64,000 bases of DNA from Rhodobacteraceae bacterium UBA3069 (GCA_002366795.1 DFBX01000125.1:14417-78416); one strand, 5' to 3'. Numbered from the stretch's first letter, positions 1-7,932 are shown. Program-made: numbers and translations. The notes: generated by a model from the sequence alone, not told the origin.

Positions 1-458
1 ACACGCTGGTCGATGCCCGCCCCCGCCACGCCGAATTCGTCAAGGGCGGGACCGAACTGTGGGTCTCTGCCGAAATCGGCGGCACCATCACCGTGTTCAA
101 TACCGCGACGCAAACCGAAAAGGGCAAGATTCACTTCGAGGTCAAAGGCGTGCATCCCGACCGCGTGCAGCCCGTGGGTTTCGAACTGACCGGCGACGAG
201 AAGACCGCATTCGTCGCACTTGGCCCGTCGAACCACCTTGCCGTGGTCAATGCGGATACCTACGAGGTCGAGGATTACATCCTTGTCGGCCGCCGCGTCT
301 GGCACATGGCCTTCAACACCGACAAATCGCTTTTGTTCACCACAAACGGAATCTCGGGCGATGTGACCGTGGTGGATGTGGCCAAACGCAAGCCGATCAA
401 GACGATCAAGGTGGGCCGCTTCCCGTGGGGTGCCGCATTGCGTCCAACATCCAACTGA
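1..458 (+). CDS. PQQ-associated YVTN-type beta-propeller protein (3' part only)
   Basis: The gene is cut by the left window edge; the open frame (codons in phase with position 3) runs to the TGA at 456-458. About 151 residues remain. They contain repeated beta-propeller blades, visible as recurring segments such as LAVVNADTYEV and VTVVDVAKRKPIKTI, ending in a short RFPWGAALRP tail. This matches the periplasmic PQQ-dependent-catabolism beta-propeller family that sits next to ABC transporters and quinoprotein alcohol dehydrogenases. The molecular role of that family is not firmly known; association with PQQ alcohol oxidation is established by gene context. Here the ABC genes and the PQQ dehydrogenase follow on the same strand, which supports the call. 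The N-terminus and any signal peptide are outside the window. Confidence 0.8.
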   Translation, partial: TLVDARPRHAEFVKGGTELWVSAEIGGTITVFNTATQTEKGKIHFEVKGVHPDRVQPVGFELTGDEKTAFVALGPSNHLAVVNADTYEVEDYILVGRRVWHMAFNTDKSLLFTTNGISGDVTVVDVAKRKPIKTIKVGRFPWGAALRPTSN

Positions 459-500
459 ACGCTGCCCCCAATCCCGCCATCCCATTTCTGAAGGATCACC

Positions 501-944
501 ATGAAACAGCTTCTTCTTTCCGCCCTGCTTGCCATTACCCTACCCGCCACAGCGATGGCCGATGACGGTAAACCCGCCTTCGGCATGGCCGGTATCCTGT
601 CGAACAAGAACAAAGAGGATCTGCCGCCCATCATCCTGTCCTCGGGCATGCCCCTGTCCGACGCGCCTTGGGTGCTGAAATCCGGCACCTATTACGAATT
701 CGAAATCCAGGGTGACGGATCGCAGGAACTGGCACTGGTCGGGTCCGAATTCTTCCGCGCCATCTGGATCGACGAGATCGTCGTCGAGGGCCTTGAAATC
801 CGACCCCTCGGCCTGGATTCCATCGAATTCGACGAGGCGGGCGAGATGGAAATCGGGTTTGTCGCCATCAAGCCCGGGCGCTACAACATCCATGTGCCGG
901 GCAGCACCGGCGACACGCAAAGGCTGGAGATCACCATCGAATGA
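501..944 (+). CDS. Small secreted protein of the PQQ-alcohol oxidation cluster, unknown function
   Basis: 147 residues with a clear Sec signal peptide (MKQLLLSALLAITLPATAMA) and an acidic mature domain that has no cysteines. The predicted mature part looks all-beta, and the C-terminal segment (RYNIHVPGSTGD) resembles the end of a small cupredoxin-like fold, but I cannot identify metal ligands. An AAGGA element precedes the ATG. Its stop codon overlaps the start of the ABC ATPase gene (ATGA at 941-944), so it is translationally coupled to the exporter. The context suggests a periplasmic accessory of quinoprotein alcohol oxidation, perhaps in cofactor, metal or substrate handling. That is inference; the protein itself is unrecognised. 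Confidence 0.75.
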   Translation: MKQLLLSALLAITLPATAMADDGKPAFGMAGILSNKNKEDLPPIILSSGMPLSDAPWVLKSGTYYEFEIQGDGSQELALVGSEFFRAIWIDEIVVEGLEIRPLGLDSIEFDEAGEMEIGFVAIKPGRYNIHVPGSTGDTQRLEITIE

Positions 945-1639
945 CGCAAGCGGGCGGGCTGACCATACGCGATCTGTCGTATCGCTATTCGGCCCATGGC
1001 CCCGACGCGCTGTCAGAGGTGTCGTTTTCCGTCGCGCCGGGCCGGTTCTGCGCTCTTCTGGGTGCGAACGGTGCTGGCAAATCGACCCTGTTCAACCTTG
1101 TCACCCGGCTGTTCACCACACCCCATGGCGTGATCGAGGTGGCCGGCCATGACATCCGCCGCGCCCCGCGCAAGGCGCTGGCCCGCATGGGCGTGGTGTT
1201 CCAGCAGCCGACCCTTGACCTAGATCTTTCCGTGCGCCGCAACCTGTCGTATTTCGCGGCTCTGCACGGCCTTTCGGGCCACGCCGCAGCCAGCCGGATC
1301 GACGCCGCGCTGGACCGTTTCGGCCTGACCGACCGGGCAGAGCAGCCCGCCCGCGCGCTTTCGGGCGGATACCGCCGCCGCGTGGAAATTGCCCGCTCGA
1401 CCCTGCACAGCCCCGCCGTTCTGCTGCTGGACGAACCGACCGTCGGGCTGGACCCGCAAACCCGCGCCGCCCTGACCGACGATGTCCACGCCATGTGCAC
1501 CGATGACGGGCTGACGGTGCTGTGGTCCACCCACCTGCTGGACGAGGTCCGCGAAACCGACCGCCTCGTGATGCTGGAAAAAGGCCGCGTCACCTATGAC
1601 GGCATCGGGCTTCCCGAAAATGCCAAGGCCCCGGCATGA
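941..1639 (+). CDS. ABC transporter ATP-binding protein, PQQ-alcohol dehydrogenase system type
   Basis: 232 residues forming a single nucleotide-binding domain: Walker A GANGAGKST near residue 46, Q-loop VVFQQP, signature LSGGYRRR, Walker B VLLLDEPT and a switch His in WSTHLLDE. It belongs to the ABC-2 exporter ATPases, specifically the kind found in PQQ-dependent alcohol dehydrogenase clusters. It overlaps the upstream secreted-protein gene by 4 nt and the downstream permease gene by 4 nt (ATGA both times), so the three form one translational unit. The substrate of this exporter family is not established. Confidence 0.9.
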   Translation: MTQAGGLTIRDLSYRYSAHGPDALSEVSFSVAPGRFCALLGANGAGKSTLFNLVTRLFTTPHGVIEVAGHDIRRAPRKALARMGVVFQQPTLDLDLSVRRNLSYFAALHGLSGHAAASRIDAALDRFGLTDRAEQPARALSGGYRRRVEIARSTLHSPAVLLLDEPTVGLDPQTRAALTDDVHAMCTDDGLTVLWSTHLLDEVRETDRLVMLEKGRVTYDGIGLPENAKAPA

Positions 1640-2427
1640 ATGGCGCGCTGATCGCCCTGCGCGCCATCCTGATCCGCGAGGCGCTGCGTTTCATCCGCCA
1701 AAAGGGGCGATTCGTCGCCGCCCTCGTGCGCCCGCTTGTCTGGCTCGTGGTCTTTGCCGCGGGCTTCCGCGCCGCGCTTGGCCTGTCAATCACACCGCCC
1801 TACCAAACCTATATCACATACGAGATTTACATCGTTCCCGGCCTGTGCGGCATGATCTTGCTGTTCAACGGCATGCAAAGCTCTCTCTCGCTCGTTTATG
1901 ACCGCGAAATGGGGTCGATGCGGCTGCTGCTGACCTCGCCGCTGCCGCGCTGGTGGCTGCTGTTCTGCCGGCTGATTTCCTCTACCGCGATCTCGATCCT
2001 TCAGGTCTATACCTTCCTTGGCGTGGCTTGGATTTACGGGATCGACATGCCATGGCAAGGCTACCTGATGGTGCTGCCCGCACTGGCCCTATGCGGCGTG
2101 ATGCTGGGCGCGGTCGGTCTTGCATTATCATCCATTATCAAACAGTTGGAGAATTTCGCCGGGGTGATGAATTTCGTCATCTTCCCGATGTTCTTCCTGT
2201 CCTCCGCGCTGTACCCCTTGTGGAAAATGGCCGAAAGCTCGGCACTGCTGCATGACATATGTGCCTTCAACCCCTTCACCCACGCAGTCGAACTGATCCG
2301 CTTTGCGCTTTACGGCCAGATGAACTGGATCGCGCTGCTTTGGGTTCTGGCATCAGGCGCGGTCTGGTTGGCGCTGGCGCTGTGGGGCTATGATCCCGCC
2401 CGCGGCATGATCCGCCGCAAGGGATAG
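1636..2427 (+). CDS. ABC-2 type transporter permease of the PQQ-alcohol cluster
   Basis: 263 residues with about six hydrophobic segments and the ABC-2 permease pattern, including the REMGSMRLLLTSPLPR coupling region and a FAGVMNFVIFPMFFLS segment. It starts inside the stop of the ATPase gene (ATGA at 1636-1639) and is its membrane partner. The protein is expected in the inner membrane. Cargo is unknown; the neighbours (beta-propeller protein, secreted small protein, quinoprotein dehydrogenase) point to a role in periplasmic alcohol oxidation. Confidence 0.9.
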   Translation: MNGALIALRAILIREALRFIRQKGRFVAALVRPLVWLVVFAAGFRAALGLSITPPYQTYITYEIYIVPGLCGMILLFNGMQSSLSLVYDREMGSMRLLLTSPLPRWWLLFCRLISSTAISILQVYTFLGVAWIYGIDMPWQGYLMVLPALALCGVMLGAVGLALSSIIKQLENFAGVMNFVIFPMFFLSSALYPLWKMAESSALLHDICAFNPFTHAVELIRFALYGQMNWIALLWVLASGAVWLALALWGYDPARGMIRRKG

Positions 2428-2455
2428 GACATAGGGCAATGTCCCTGACCCTAAC

Positions 2456-2462
2456 TACGACC
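2456..2462 (+). promoter_or_regulatory. TACGACC element upstream of the Sel1 gene
   Basis: TACGACC followed by CC lies 63 bases before the Sel1-protein start codon. About 35 bases downstream is a possible -10 (TGCTAGGCT, near 2493-2501). The same TACGAC core appears upstream of the cytochrome c, alcohol dehydrogenase and response-regulator genes of this cluster, so it may be a site for the cluster regulator. The site is visible; the function is inferred. Confidence 0.35.
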
Positions 2463-2524
2463 CCTGGGCGGGTGATCCCCAAGCCGGTTTTTGCTAGGCT
2501 CCACTTAACCCGAGGAGGAACCCC

Positions 2525-3070
2525 ATGCTCAAATTCCTGACCACGGCGGCCCTGGCCGCGACCCTCGCCAGCCCGGTTCTCGCAAGCGATTCCGACAGCG
2601 GCGGCGATCTGAACCCCGAGGAAATGACCATCAACCGCGTGCTGCGCGACGTGGGGCGCGGACAGGTCAACATGATGACCTGCGCCGTAGGCTACGGCAT
2701 CACCAAGAAGGGCGACCACGAAGACGCACGCAAAGTGTTCGAAGCCTGCGCCGCCGCCGGATACACCGGCGCTATGACTTGGATGAGCCAGTTGGACAAC
2801 AACGGGCTGGGTGGTGAATACGACCCCGACCGCGCCGCGAAATGGGACCGCAAAGCCGCCGAGGCAGGCGATCCCGTCGGCAAGTTCAACTACGGCTTGG
2901 CCCTGATACGCGGGCACGGCGTCGCGCAGGACAAAGCCGCTGGCCGCGCCCTTGTCGATCAGGCCGCCGCCGACGGGCTTCCCGTGGCCAGGCGCCTGCA
3001 AGCCGCCGACTATGATCTGGACGAAGTCACCCCCGACGCGGATAACTGGAAATACGCCCCAGCCTTCTGA
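2525..3070 (+). CDS. Secreted Sel1-repeat (TPR-like) protein
   Basis: 181 residues starting with a signal peptide (MLKFLTTAALAATLASPVLA) and followed by about three Sel1-like alpha/alpha repeats, recognisable as AAGYTGAMTWMSQL, DRAAKWDRKAAEAGDPVGKFNYG and GRALVDQAAADGLPVARRL. Sel1 proteins act as protein-protein scaffolds. A strong ribosome site (GAGGAGGAA) precedes the ATG. The gene lies between the ABC exporter and the cytochrome c gene of the PQQ cluster, so a periplasmic role in assembling the alcohol oxidation chain is plausible but unproven. Confidence 0.8.
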   Translation: MLKFLTTAALAATLASPVLASDSDSGGDLNPEEMTINRVLRDVGRGQVNMMTCAVGYGITKKGDHEDARKVFEACAAAGYTGAMTWMSQLDNNGLGGEYDPDRAAKWDRKAAEAGDPVGKFNYGLALIRGHGVAQDKAAGRALVDQAAADGLPVARRLQAADYDLDEVTPDADNWKYAPAF

Positions 3071-3205
3071 TCCGGCTTACCCGCCGACGCTGCGGCGCAC
3101 CTTGTCCACTGGCCATCACCCCTCCGCTTGCGCAAGCCCCGCAGCGGAACGCGAAGGGACGAGGCATCACGTGCGGCGCAAGCCGCGCCACAAGGTCACG
3201 CCATC

Positions 3206-3212
3206 TACGACC
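3206..3212 (+). promoter_or_regulatory. TACGACC element upstream of the cytochrome c gene
   Basis: A second copy of the TACGACC core that recurs in this cluster's intergenic regions, 100 bases upstream of the cytochrome c start codon and just before the FNR-type box at 3241. Confidence 0.3.
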
Positions 3213-3240
3213 AAAGCACGATGCCCGCACGGGCAATCCG

Positions 3241-3254
3241 TTGATCTGCATCAA
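3241..3254 (+). promoter_or_regulatory. Perfect FNR/FnrL box (TTGAT-N4-ATCAA)
   Basis: TTGATCTGCATCAA is an exact match to the FNR/FnrL consensus TTGAT-N4-ATCAA and is fully palindromic in its arms. It lies 57 bases before the cytochrome c start codon. If it sits at about -41.5, transcription would begin near 3289, just upstream of the GGAGG ribosome site at 3298; a TCTAGC -10 candidate lies at about 3277. This fits oxygen-responsive activation of the cytochrome c gene by an FnrL-type regulator. Binding is inferred from the match alone. Confidence 0.7.
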
Positions 3255-3311
3255 CAAAGCCCGCTCACACGAGGTCTAGCATTTGCCCATCCCTTATGGA
3301 GGACCCAAGCG

Positions 3312-3743
3312 ATGAAACCGAATTCTTCCCCCCGTCTGCTTGCCGCCGCGCTGCTGATGGGCACCCTGCCCGGCACCGCCGCCATTGCCGAAAGCCCCGT
3401 GTTCGAGCAGGTCAAGGTCGAGGCAGGCGCCAAGCTGTTCGATGCGGAATGCCGCCGCTGCCACGCAACCGACGCCAAGCACGAAAGCTATGGCCCGCCC
3501 CTGGAAAACGTGATCGGCCGTGCCGCTGGCAGCTACCCCGATTACGACTATTCCATCGCGCTGGAAGCATCGGGAATCGTCTGGACCAAGGCCGCCCTGC
3601 GCGCCTGGATGGAGGATAACAGCGGTTTCATGCCCGGCACCAAGATGCGCCATGTGGGCATTGCAGACCCCACCGTTCAGGATTTCATCCTGACCTACCT
3701 TGACGCGATCACCACGCGCGACGGCTCTGAAATTTCGAAATAA
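3312..3743 (+). CDS. Periplasmic class I cytochrome c (c550-like) of the alcohol oxidation chain
   Basis: 143 residues. A signal peptide (residues 1-26, ending AIA) is followed by one haem c site, C47-R-R-C50-H51, and a distal-Met region PGTKMRHVG typical of small class I cytochromes c. The ATG at 3312 has GGAGG 10 bases upstream; a longer upstream reading frame exists but lacks a signal peptide at its start. It lies directly before the quinoprotein alcohol dehydrogenase, so it is the likely electron acceptor of that enzyme (inferred from gene order, as in other PQQ-dehydrogenase loci). Control may involve the FNR box at 3241. Confidence 0.9.
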   Translation: MKPNSSPRLLAAALLMGTLPGTAAIAESPVFEQVKVEAGAKLFDAECRRCHATDAKHESYGPPLENVIGRAAGSYPDYDYSIALEASGIVWTKAALRAWMEDNSGFMPGTKMRHVGIADPTVQDFILTYLDAITTRDGSEISK

Positions 3744-3840
3744 CCTTATCAGTTGAATGACTTGCACCGCTGCTGCATCGCGGCGGTGTTTGCATTTGCG
3801 CCATCCTTGCGCAAAACACCGCTGCATGCACCTTGCGCCA

Positions 3841-3861
3841 CCATACGACCCCCCATACGAC
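3841..3861 (+). promoter_or_regulatory. Direct repeat CCATACGAC x2 in the alcohol dehydrogenase promoter
   Basis: Two exact copies of CCATACGAC (3841-3849 and 3853-3861), 12 bases apart start to start. A TAATAA -10 candidate follows at about 3897-3902, placing the repeat near -45, the usual place for an activator site. The core TACGAC recurs upstream of three other transcription units in this cluster. The natural candidate to bind is the NarL/LuxR-type response regulator encoded at 5983 (inference). Confidence 0.5.
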
Positions 3862-3966
3862 TATGGTGTAATTTCGCCGCAGCCCGCCCTCTCTCAATAA
3901 TAACGCAGCTTTCCGAACGGTCTTCCCATGGTCGTCGGTCGGCTATTGGATAAAGGGAGGAAACCG

Positions 3967-5736
3967 ATGAACAGGTTTATCACAGTGGTCGCCGCTGGAC
4001 TTATGGCAACCGCAAGCGTTGCCATCGCTGGCGTCACCGAAGAAGATTTGAAGAACGACACGGCCAATACCAGCCAGGTTGTCACCAACGGCATGGGCCG
4101 CCATCTGCAACGCTTCAGCCCGCTTGAGACGCTGAACAAGGACAACGTCAAGAACCTGATGCCCGCGTGGGCCTTCAGCCTTGGCGGCGAAAAGCAGCGC
4201 GGTCAGGAAACCCAGCCGCTGATTTATGATGGCGTGATGTATATCACCGGTTCATATTCGCGCCTTTACGCGATCGACGTAAAGAGCGGCAAGGAGATCT
4301 GGCAATACGATGCCCGCCTGCCCGAAGGCATCCTTCCCTGCTGTGACGTGGTCAACCGCGGCGCGGCCATCTATGGCGACAACATCTTTTTCGGCACGCT
4401 GGACGCACGTATCGTCGCGTTGAACCTGAAAACCGGCGACGTCGTTTGGAACAAAAAAATCGCAGATTACAAGGCAGGATACTCCTACACCGCTGCCCCG
4501 CTGATCGTGAACGGCCTGGTCATCACCGGCAACTCCGGCGGTGAATTCGGCATCGTTGGCGAAGTACAGGCACGCGACGCCGAAACCGGCGATATGGTCT
4601 GGACCCGCCCCGTGATCGAGGGTCACATGGGCACGCTGAACGGCGAAGAATCCACCATGACCGGCGAATTGAACGCAACCTGGCCGGGCGATATGTGGAA
4701 AACCGGCGGCGGCGCGACTTGGCTGGGCGGCTCCTACGACGCGGAAACCGACACCATTGTGTTCGGCGCGGGCAACCCCGCCCCGTGGAACAGCCACCTG
4801 CGCAACGCGGGCACGCCGACCGAAGGCAACAAGGGCGACAACCTTTATGCCTCCAGCCGTATCGGCATGGACCCTGCCACCGGCGAAATCAAGTGGCACT
4901 ATCAGACCACCCCGCGCGAAGGCTGGGATTATGATGGCGTGAACGAGGTCGTGGCCTTTACCGACAAATCCGGCAACAAACGGTTCGCTACGGCAGACCG
5001 CAACGGGTTCTTCTATGTTCTGAACCGCGAAGACGGCAAATTCGTCGGCGCGACCCCCTTTGTGAAAGACATCACATGGGCGACAGGCATCGACGACACC
5101 GGCCGCCCGATCTTTGACGAGGCCAACCGCCCCGGCAATCCTGCGGATACGGCTGATGGCAAGAAGGGAGAGGTCATCTTTGCATCGCCGTCCTTCCTTG
5201 GTGGTAAAAACTGGATGCCGATGGCGTTCAGCCAGAAAACCGGGAATTTCTACGTGCCTTCCAACGAATGGGGAATGGATATCTGGAACGAGCCAATCAC
5301 CTATAAGAAAGGCGCGGCCTATATGGGTGCGGGTTTCACCATCAAACCCAATTACACAGACCACATCGGTTCGCTGAAAGCCGTCGATCCCGACACGCTT
5401 GAAGTGAAGTGGGAATATAAAAACGAAGCTCCTTTGTGGAGCGGCGTGATGACCACAGCTGGCGGTTTGGTGTTCTTTGGCACCCCCGAAGGCGAATTTA
5501 TCGCACTGGATGACGAAACCGGCGAAAAGGTTTGGTCGTTCCAGACCGGCTCCGGCATCGTTGGCCAGCCTGTGACGTGGGAAATGGACGGCGAACAGTA
5601 TGTTTCGGTCATTTCCGGCTGGGGCGGCGCGGTTCCGCTTTGGGGTGGTGAAATTGCCAAAAAGGTCAACTACCTGAACCAGGGCAGCCTGCTTTGGACC
5701 TTCAAATTGCCAAAACGACTGGCAAACGCCAACTAA
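3967..5736 (+). CDS. PQQ-dependent alcohol dehydrogenase with lanthanide-type active site (ExaF/PedH/XoxF-like)
   Basis: 589 residues with a signal peptide (MNRFITVVAAGLMATASVAIA), then an eight-bladed quinoprotein propeller. Active-site features are readable: vicinal Cys125-Cys126 in PCCDVVNRG, metal-binding Glu193 in SGGEFG, Asn270 in GNPAPWN, and catalytic Asp321 followed by Asp323 in GWDYDGVNE. In this family the second Asp marks lanthanide-dependent enzymes; calcium enzymes have Ala or Ser there. It oxidises alcohols in the periplasm and passes electrons to cytochrome c (family knowledge). Whether methanol or ethanol is preferred cannot be read from the sequence; the sequence looks closer to ExaF/PedH than to MxaF. 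The start at 3967 was chosen for its GGGAGG site and signal peptide; an in-frame ATG at 3928 has neither. Confidence 0.93.
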   Translation: MNRFITVVAAGLMATASVAIAGVTEEDLKNDTANTSQVVTNGMGRHLQRFSPLETLNKDNVKNLMPAWAFSLGGEKQRGQETQPLIYDGVMYITGSYSRLYAIDVKSGKEIWQYDARLPEGILPCCDVVNRGAAIYGDNIFFGTLDARIVALNLKTGDVVWNKKIADYKAGYSYTAAPLIVNGLVITGNSGGEFGIVGEVQARDAETGDMVWTRPVIEGHMGTLNGEESTMTGELNATWPGDMWKTGGGATWLGGSYDAETDTIVFGAGNPAPWNSHLRNAGTPTEGNKGDNLYASSRIGMDPATGEIKWHYQTTPREGWDYDGVNEVVAFTDKSGNKRFATADRNGFFYVLNREDGKFVGATPFVKDITWATGIDDTGRPIFDEANRPGNPADTADGKKGEVIFASPSFLGGKNWMPMAFSQKTGNFYVPSNEWGMDIWNEPITYKKGAAYMGAGFTIKPNYTDHIGSLKAVDPDTLEVKWEYKNEAPLWSGVMTTAGGLVFFGTPEGEFIALDDETGEKVWSFQTGSGIVGQPVTWEMDGEQYVSVISGWGGAVPLWGGEIAKKVNYLNQGSLLWTFKLPKRLANAN

Positions 5737-5784
5737 GGATAGCCTTCGGGCTTCTCCTTGGGGTCGCTCCCCGACCCCGCACCT

Positions 5785-5820
5785 TGCCTCTCCCCTTTAT
5801 CGGGGGGAGGCATTTTTTTT
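5785..5820 (+). terminator. Rho-independent terminator after the alcohol dehydrogenase
   Basis: An 11-bp stem (TGCCTCTCCCC against GGGGGGAGGCA, one G-U pair) with a 6-base loop is followed by eight T. It lies 48 bases after the dehydrogenase stop and separates it from the regulatory genes. Confidence 0.9.
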
Positions 5821-5863
5821 GCCCGCCGCAAGGCGCGCCGCCAACCGGCCATCAAAAACATCT

Positions 5864-5885
5864 CGCCAAATTACGACTTTTGGCG
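5864..5885 (+). promoter_or_regulatory. Inverted repeat CGCCAAA-N8-TTTGGCG carrying a TACGAC core
   Basis: Perfect 7-bp arms flank the 8-base spacer TTACGACT, about 100 bases before the response-regulator gene. The spacer contains the same TACGAC core seen in the other promoters of the cluster. It may be an operator through which the regulator controls its own gene (inference). Confidence 0.4.
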
Positions 5886-5982
5886 AAGTATCTAATGCAC
5901 CCCCCCTTTGTTAGCATCGAGGGACCAGCTAGAATGGCCCCCACAACCTAACGGACACACCACCCGCATCAATAGGCACAAC

Positions 5983-6672
5983 ATGACACCGGCACAGGCC
6001 CAAAGCAGCACCAGACGTTTCCACTCGGCCCTGATCGTTGACGATCACCCGCTGTTTTGCGATGCGCTGTCGATGACGCTGCAGGCTGTGGTGGGCATCA
6101 TCGACATCCACACCGTCACCAACCTTGAACAGACGTTCGACTGGCTGTCGGAAAACGACGTGCCCGATGTGATCGTGCTGGACCTGAACTTGCCCGACGT
6201 GCAGGGGCTGGACGGGCTGGTGCGGCTGAAGAACCGGGCGCGCACCCCTGTGATGGTCGTGTCCTCGATGGCGGAAAACAAGGTGATCAGTTCCACCATC
6301 CGTGCCGGGGCCGCCGGTTTCGTGCCCAAGCATTCGCAGCGCGAGGTGTTCCAGTCGGCATTCGAGGCCATCGCCAAGGGCGAGACTTTCATTCCGCCCG
6401 GTCACATGATGGTGGCAGAGGACGACGCCTCGACCGGGGATGACGTGGTGGCGCGGCTTGCCTCGCTCACCAACCAGCAGGGCCGGATCCTGCAACTGAT
6501 CTGCGAGGGCAAGCTGAACAAGCAGATTGCCTATGACCTGTCGATCGCCGAAACTACGGTAAAGGCGCATGTGACGGCGATCATGCGCAAACTTGGCGTG
6601 CAAAGCCGGACACAGGCCGTGCTTCTTGCCAAGCAGACGAGTTTCGGCTCCGTCTTGAATGACGAGGCCTGA
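5983..6672 (+). CDS. NarL/LuxR-family response regulator (AgmR/EraR-like)
   Basis: 229 residues if started at 5983. A receiver domain comes first: acidic pocket IVDDHP, phospho-acceptor Asp67 in VLDLNLP, switch residues VSS and K in VPKHSQ. A C-terminal LuxR helix-turn-helix follows (GKLNKQIAYDLSIAETTVKAH). An in-frame ATG at 5908 would add 25 residues that do not look like receiver sequence. Regulators of this type next to PQQ alcohol dehydrogenases (AgmR, EraR, ExaE) activate alcohol oxidation genes. The FIST and hybrid kinase genes follow on the same strand, so this is probably the output of that sensor set. Confidence 0.88.
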   Translation: MTPAQAQSSTRRFHSALIVDDHPLFCDALSMTLQAVVGIIDIHTVTNLEQTFDWLSENDVPDVIVLDLNLPDVQGLDGLVRLKNRARTPVMVVSSMAENKVISSTIRAGAAGFVPKHSQREVFQSAFEAIAKGETFIPPGHMMVAEDDASTGDDVVARLASLTNQQGRILQLICEGKLNKQIAYDLSIAETTVKAHVTAIMRKLGVQSRTQAVLLAKQTSFGSVLNDEA

Positions 6673-6711
6673 CCCGCGTAGCATCGGGCGCAGAATTGGG
6701 AGGAGGCAAGG

Positions 6712-7932
6712 ATGGACCTGGCCAAAGGTCAGTCCGGCGCGTTCGCGAACGCGCCTGGCATCGTGCGAACCGCGTTCGTGCAACATGACGTATCCGATCC
6801 GGTCGGTCACTTGGCGCGTGCCTTGGGGCTGGAAACGGGCGTGGCCGGTGATGACGCAACGCCCGAATTCGAACTGGTCATACTGTTCGCCGCCGCCGAT
6901 GCCGATGTCGCCCGCCTGATCCACGACGCCAAGGCACGTTTCGCCCCCGCACGCGTGGTCGGTTGCACCACCGCCGGAGAGATCAGCAATACGGGCTACA
7001 CTTCGGGTGAAATCGTGGCGGTGGCCTTTCCGCGCGCACATTTCCGCGCCCGCACCGTGCTGGTGCCAGATCTGGATTTGTATGACCCGCAGACCGTGAT
7101 CGAACAGATGATCCGCAACCGGCACGAGATGATGCGCGAGCAGCCGAACTGGACCTCGGAATTTACCTTTCTGATGATCGACGGGCTGTCCACCCGCGAG
7201 GACGAGCTGACCTCGGAACTGGCCGTGGGCCTCGGCCCCGTGCCGCTGTTCGGCGGCTCGGCGGGCGATGGCGTGGAATTCGGCAAAACCTTTTTGCTGC
7301 ATGATGGGGAAACCCATACCCATGCCGCCGTGCTGACCCAGGTGCGCACCATTTGCCCGATCAAGGTGTTCAAGACGGACCACCTGATCCCGACGGAAAA
7401 ATGCATGGTGGTGACAGGGGCAAACCCGGAAAAACGCACGGTGCATGAAATCAACGCCGAACCGGCCGCGCGGGAATATGCGCGGATTCTGGGCAAAGAC
7501 CCCGAACAGTTGACCACTTTCACCTTTGCCGCCCATCCCGTGGTGGTGCGCATCGGCGGGCAGCATCATGTCCGGTCGATCCAGCGGGTCGCGGAAAACG
7601 GTGACCTGGTGTTCTTTTCTGCCATCGACGAAGGGCTGGTGCTGACGCTGGCCGAACCGCAGAACATGGTCACCCACCTGGAACAGGAAATCGCCGCGCT
7701 GTCCCATGACGGCCCGCCCGATGCGATCCTTGCCTGCGATTGCCTTTTCCGCCGCATGGAAGCGCAGCAAAAGCAGATGACCCGCCCGATTTCGCGCATT
7801 CTGGCAGAAAACCGTGTGGTCGGCTTTTCAACCTATGGCGAGCAGCTAAACTCGATGCATGTGAACCAGACATTGACCGGCGTCGCGATCTATCCGCCGA
7901 AGCAGCCGCAAACCGGGCCAGACAAGACATGA
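6712..7932 (+). CDS. FIST-domain sensory protein
   Basis: 406 residues covering FIST_N followed by FIST_C, with typical segments VVGCTTAGEISNTGY, LFGGSAGDGVEFGKTF and FSTYGEQLNSMHVNQT. FIST domains are thought to bind small ligands, possibly amino acids or related signals, and occur with signal transduction proteins. There is a strong ribosome site (GGGAGGAGG) before the ATG. The stop overlaps the ATG of the hybrid kinase gene (ATGA at 7929-7932), so the two are coupled and probably act together. FIST plus an ErcS/NahK-type kinase is a recurrent pair near quinoprotein dehydrogenases. Confidence 0.88.
   Translation: MDLAKGQSGAFANAPGIVRTAFVQHDVSDPVGHLARALGLETGVAGDDATPEFELVILFAAADADVARLIHDAKARFAPARVVGCTTAGEISNTGYTSGEIVAVAFPRAHFRARTVLVPDLDLYDPQTVIEQMIRNRHEMMREQPNWTSEFTFLMIDGLSTREDELTSELAVGLGPVPLFGGSAGDGVEFGKTFLLHDGETHTHAAVLTQVRTICPIKVFKTDHLIPTEKCMVVTGANPEKRTVHEINAEPAAREYARILGKDPEQLTTFTFAAHPVVVRIGGQHHVRSIQRVAENGDLVFFSAIDEGLVLTLAEPQNMVTHLEQEIAALSHDGPPDAILACDCLFRRMEAQQKQMTRPISRILAENRVVGFSTYGEQLNSMHVNQTLTGVAIYPPKQPQTGPDKT

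Noticed and set aside
5929..7770. 613-codon minus-strand open frame across the regulator and FIST genes
   Set aside because: Antisense shadow; plus-strand products have recognisable receiver, LuxR and FIST motifs with ribosome sites.
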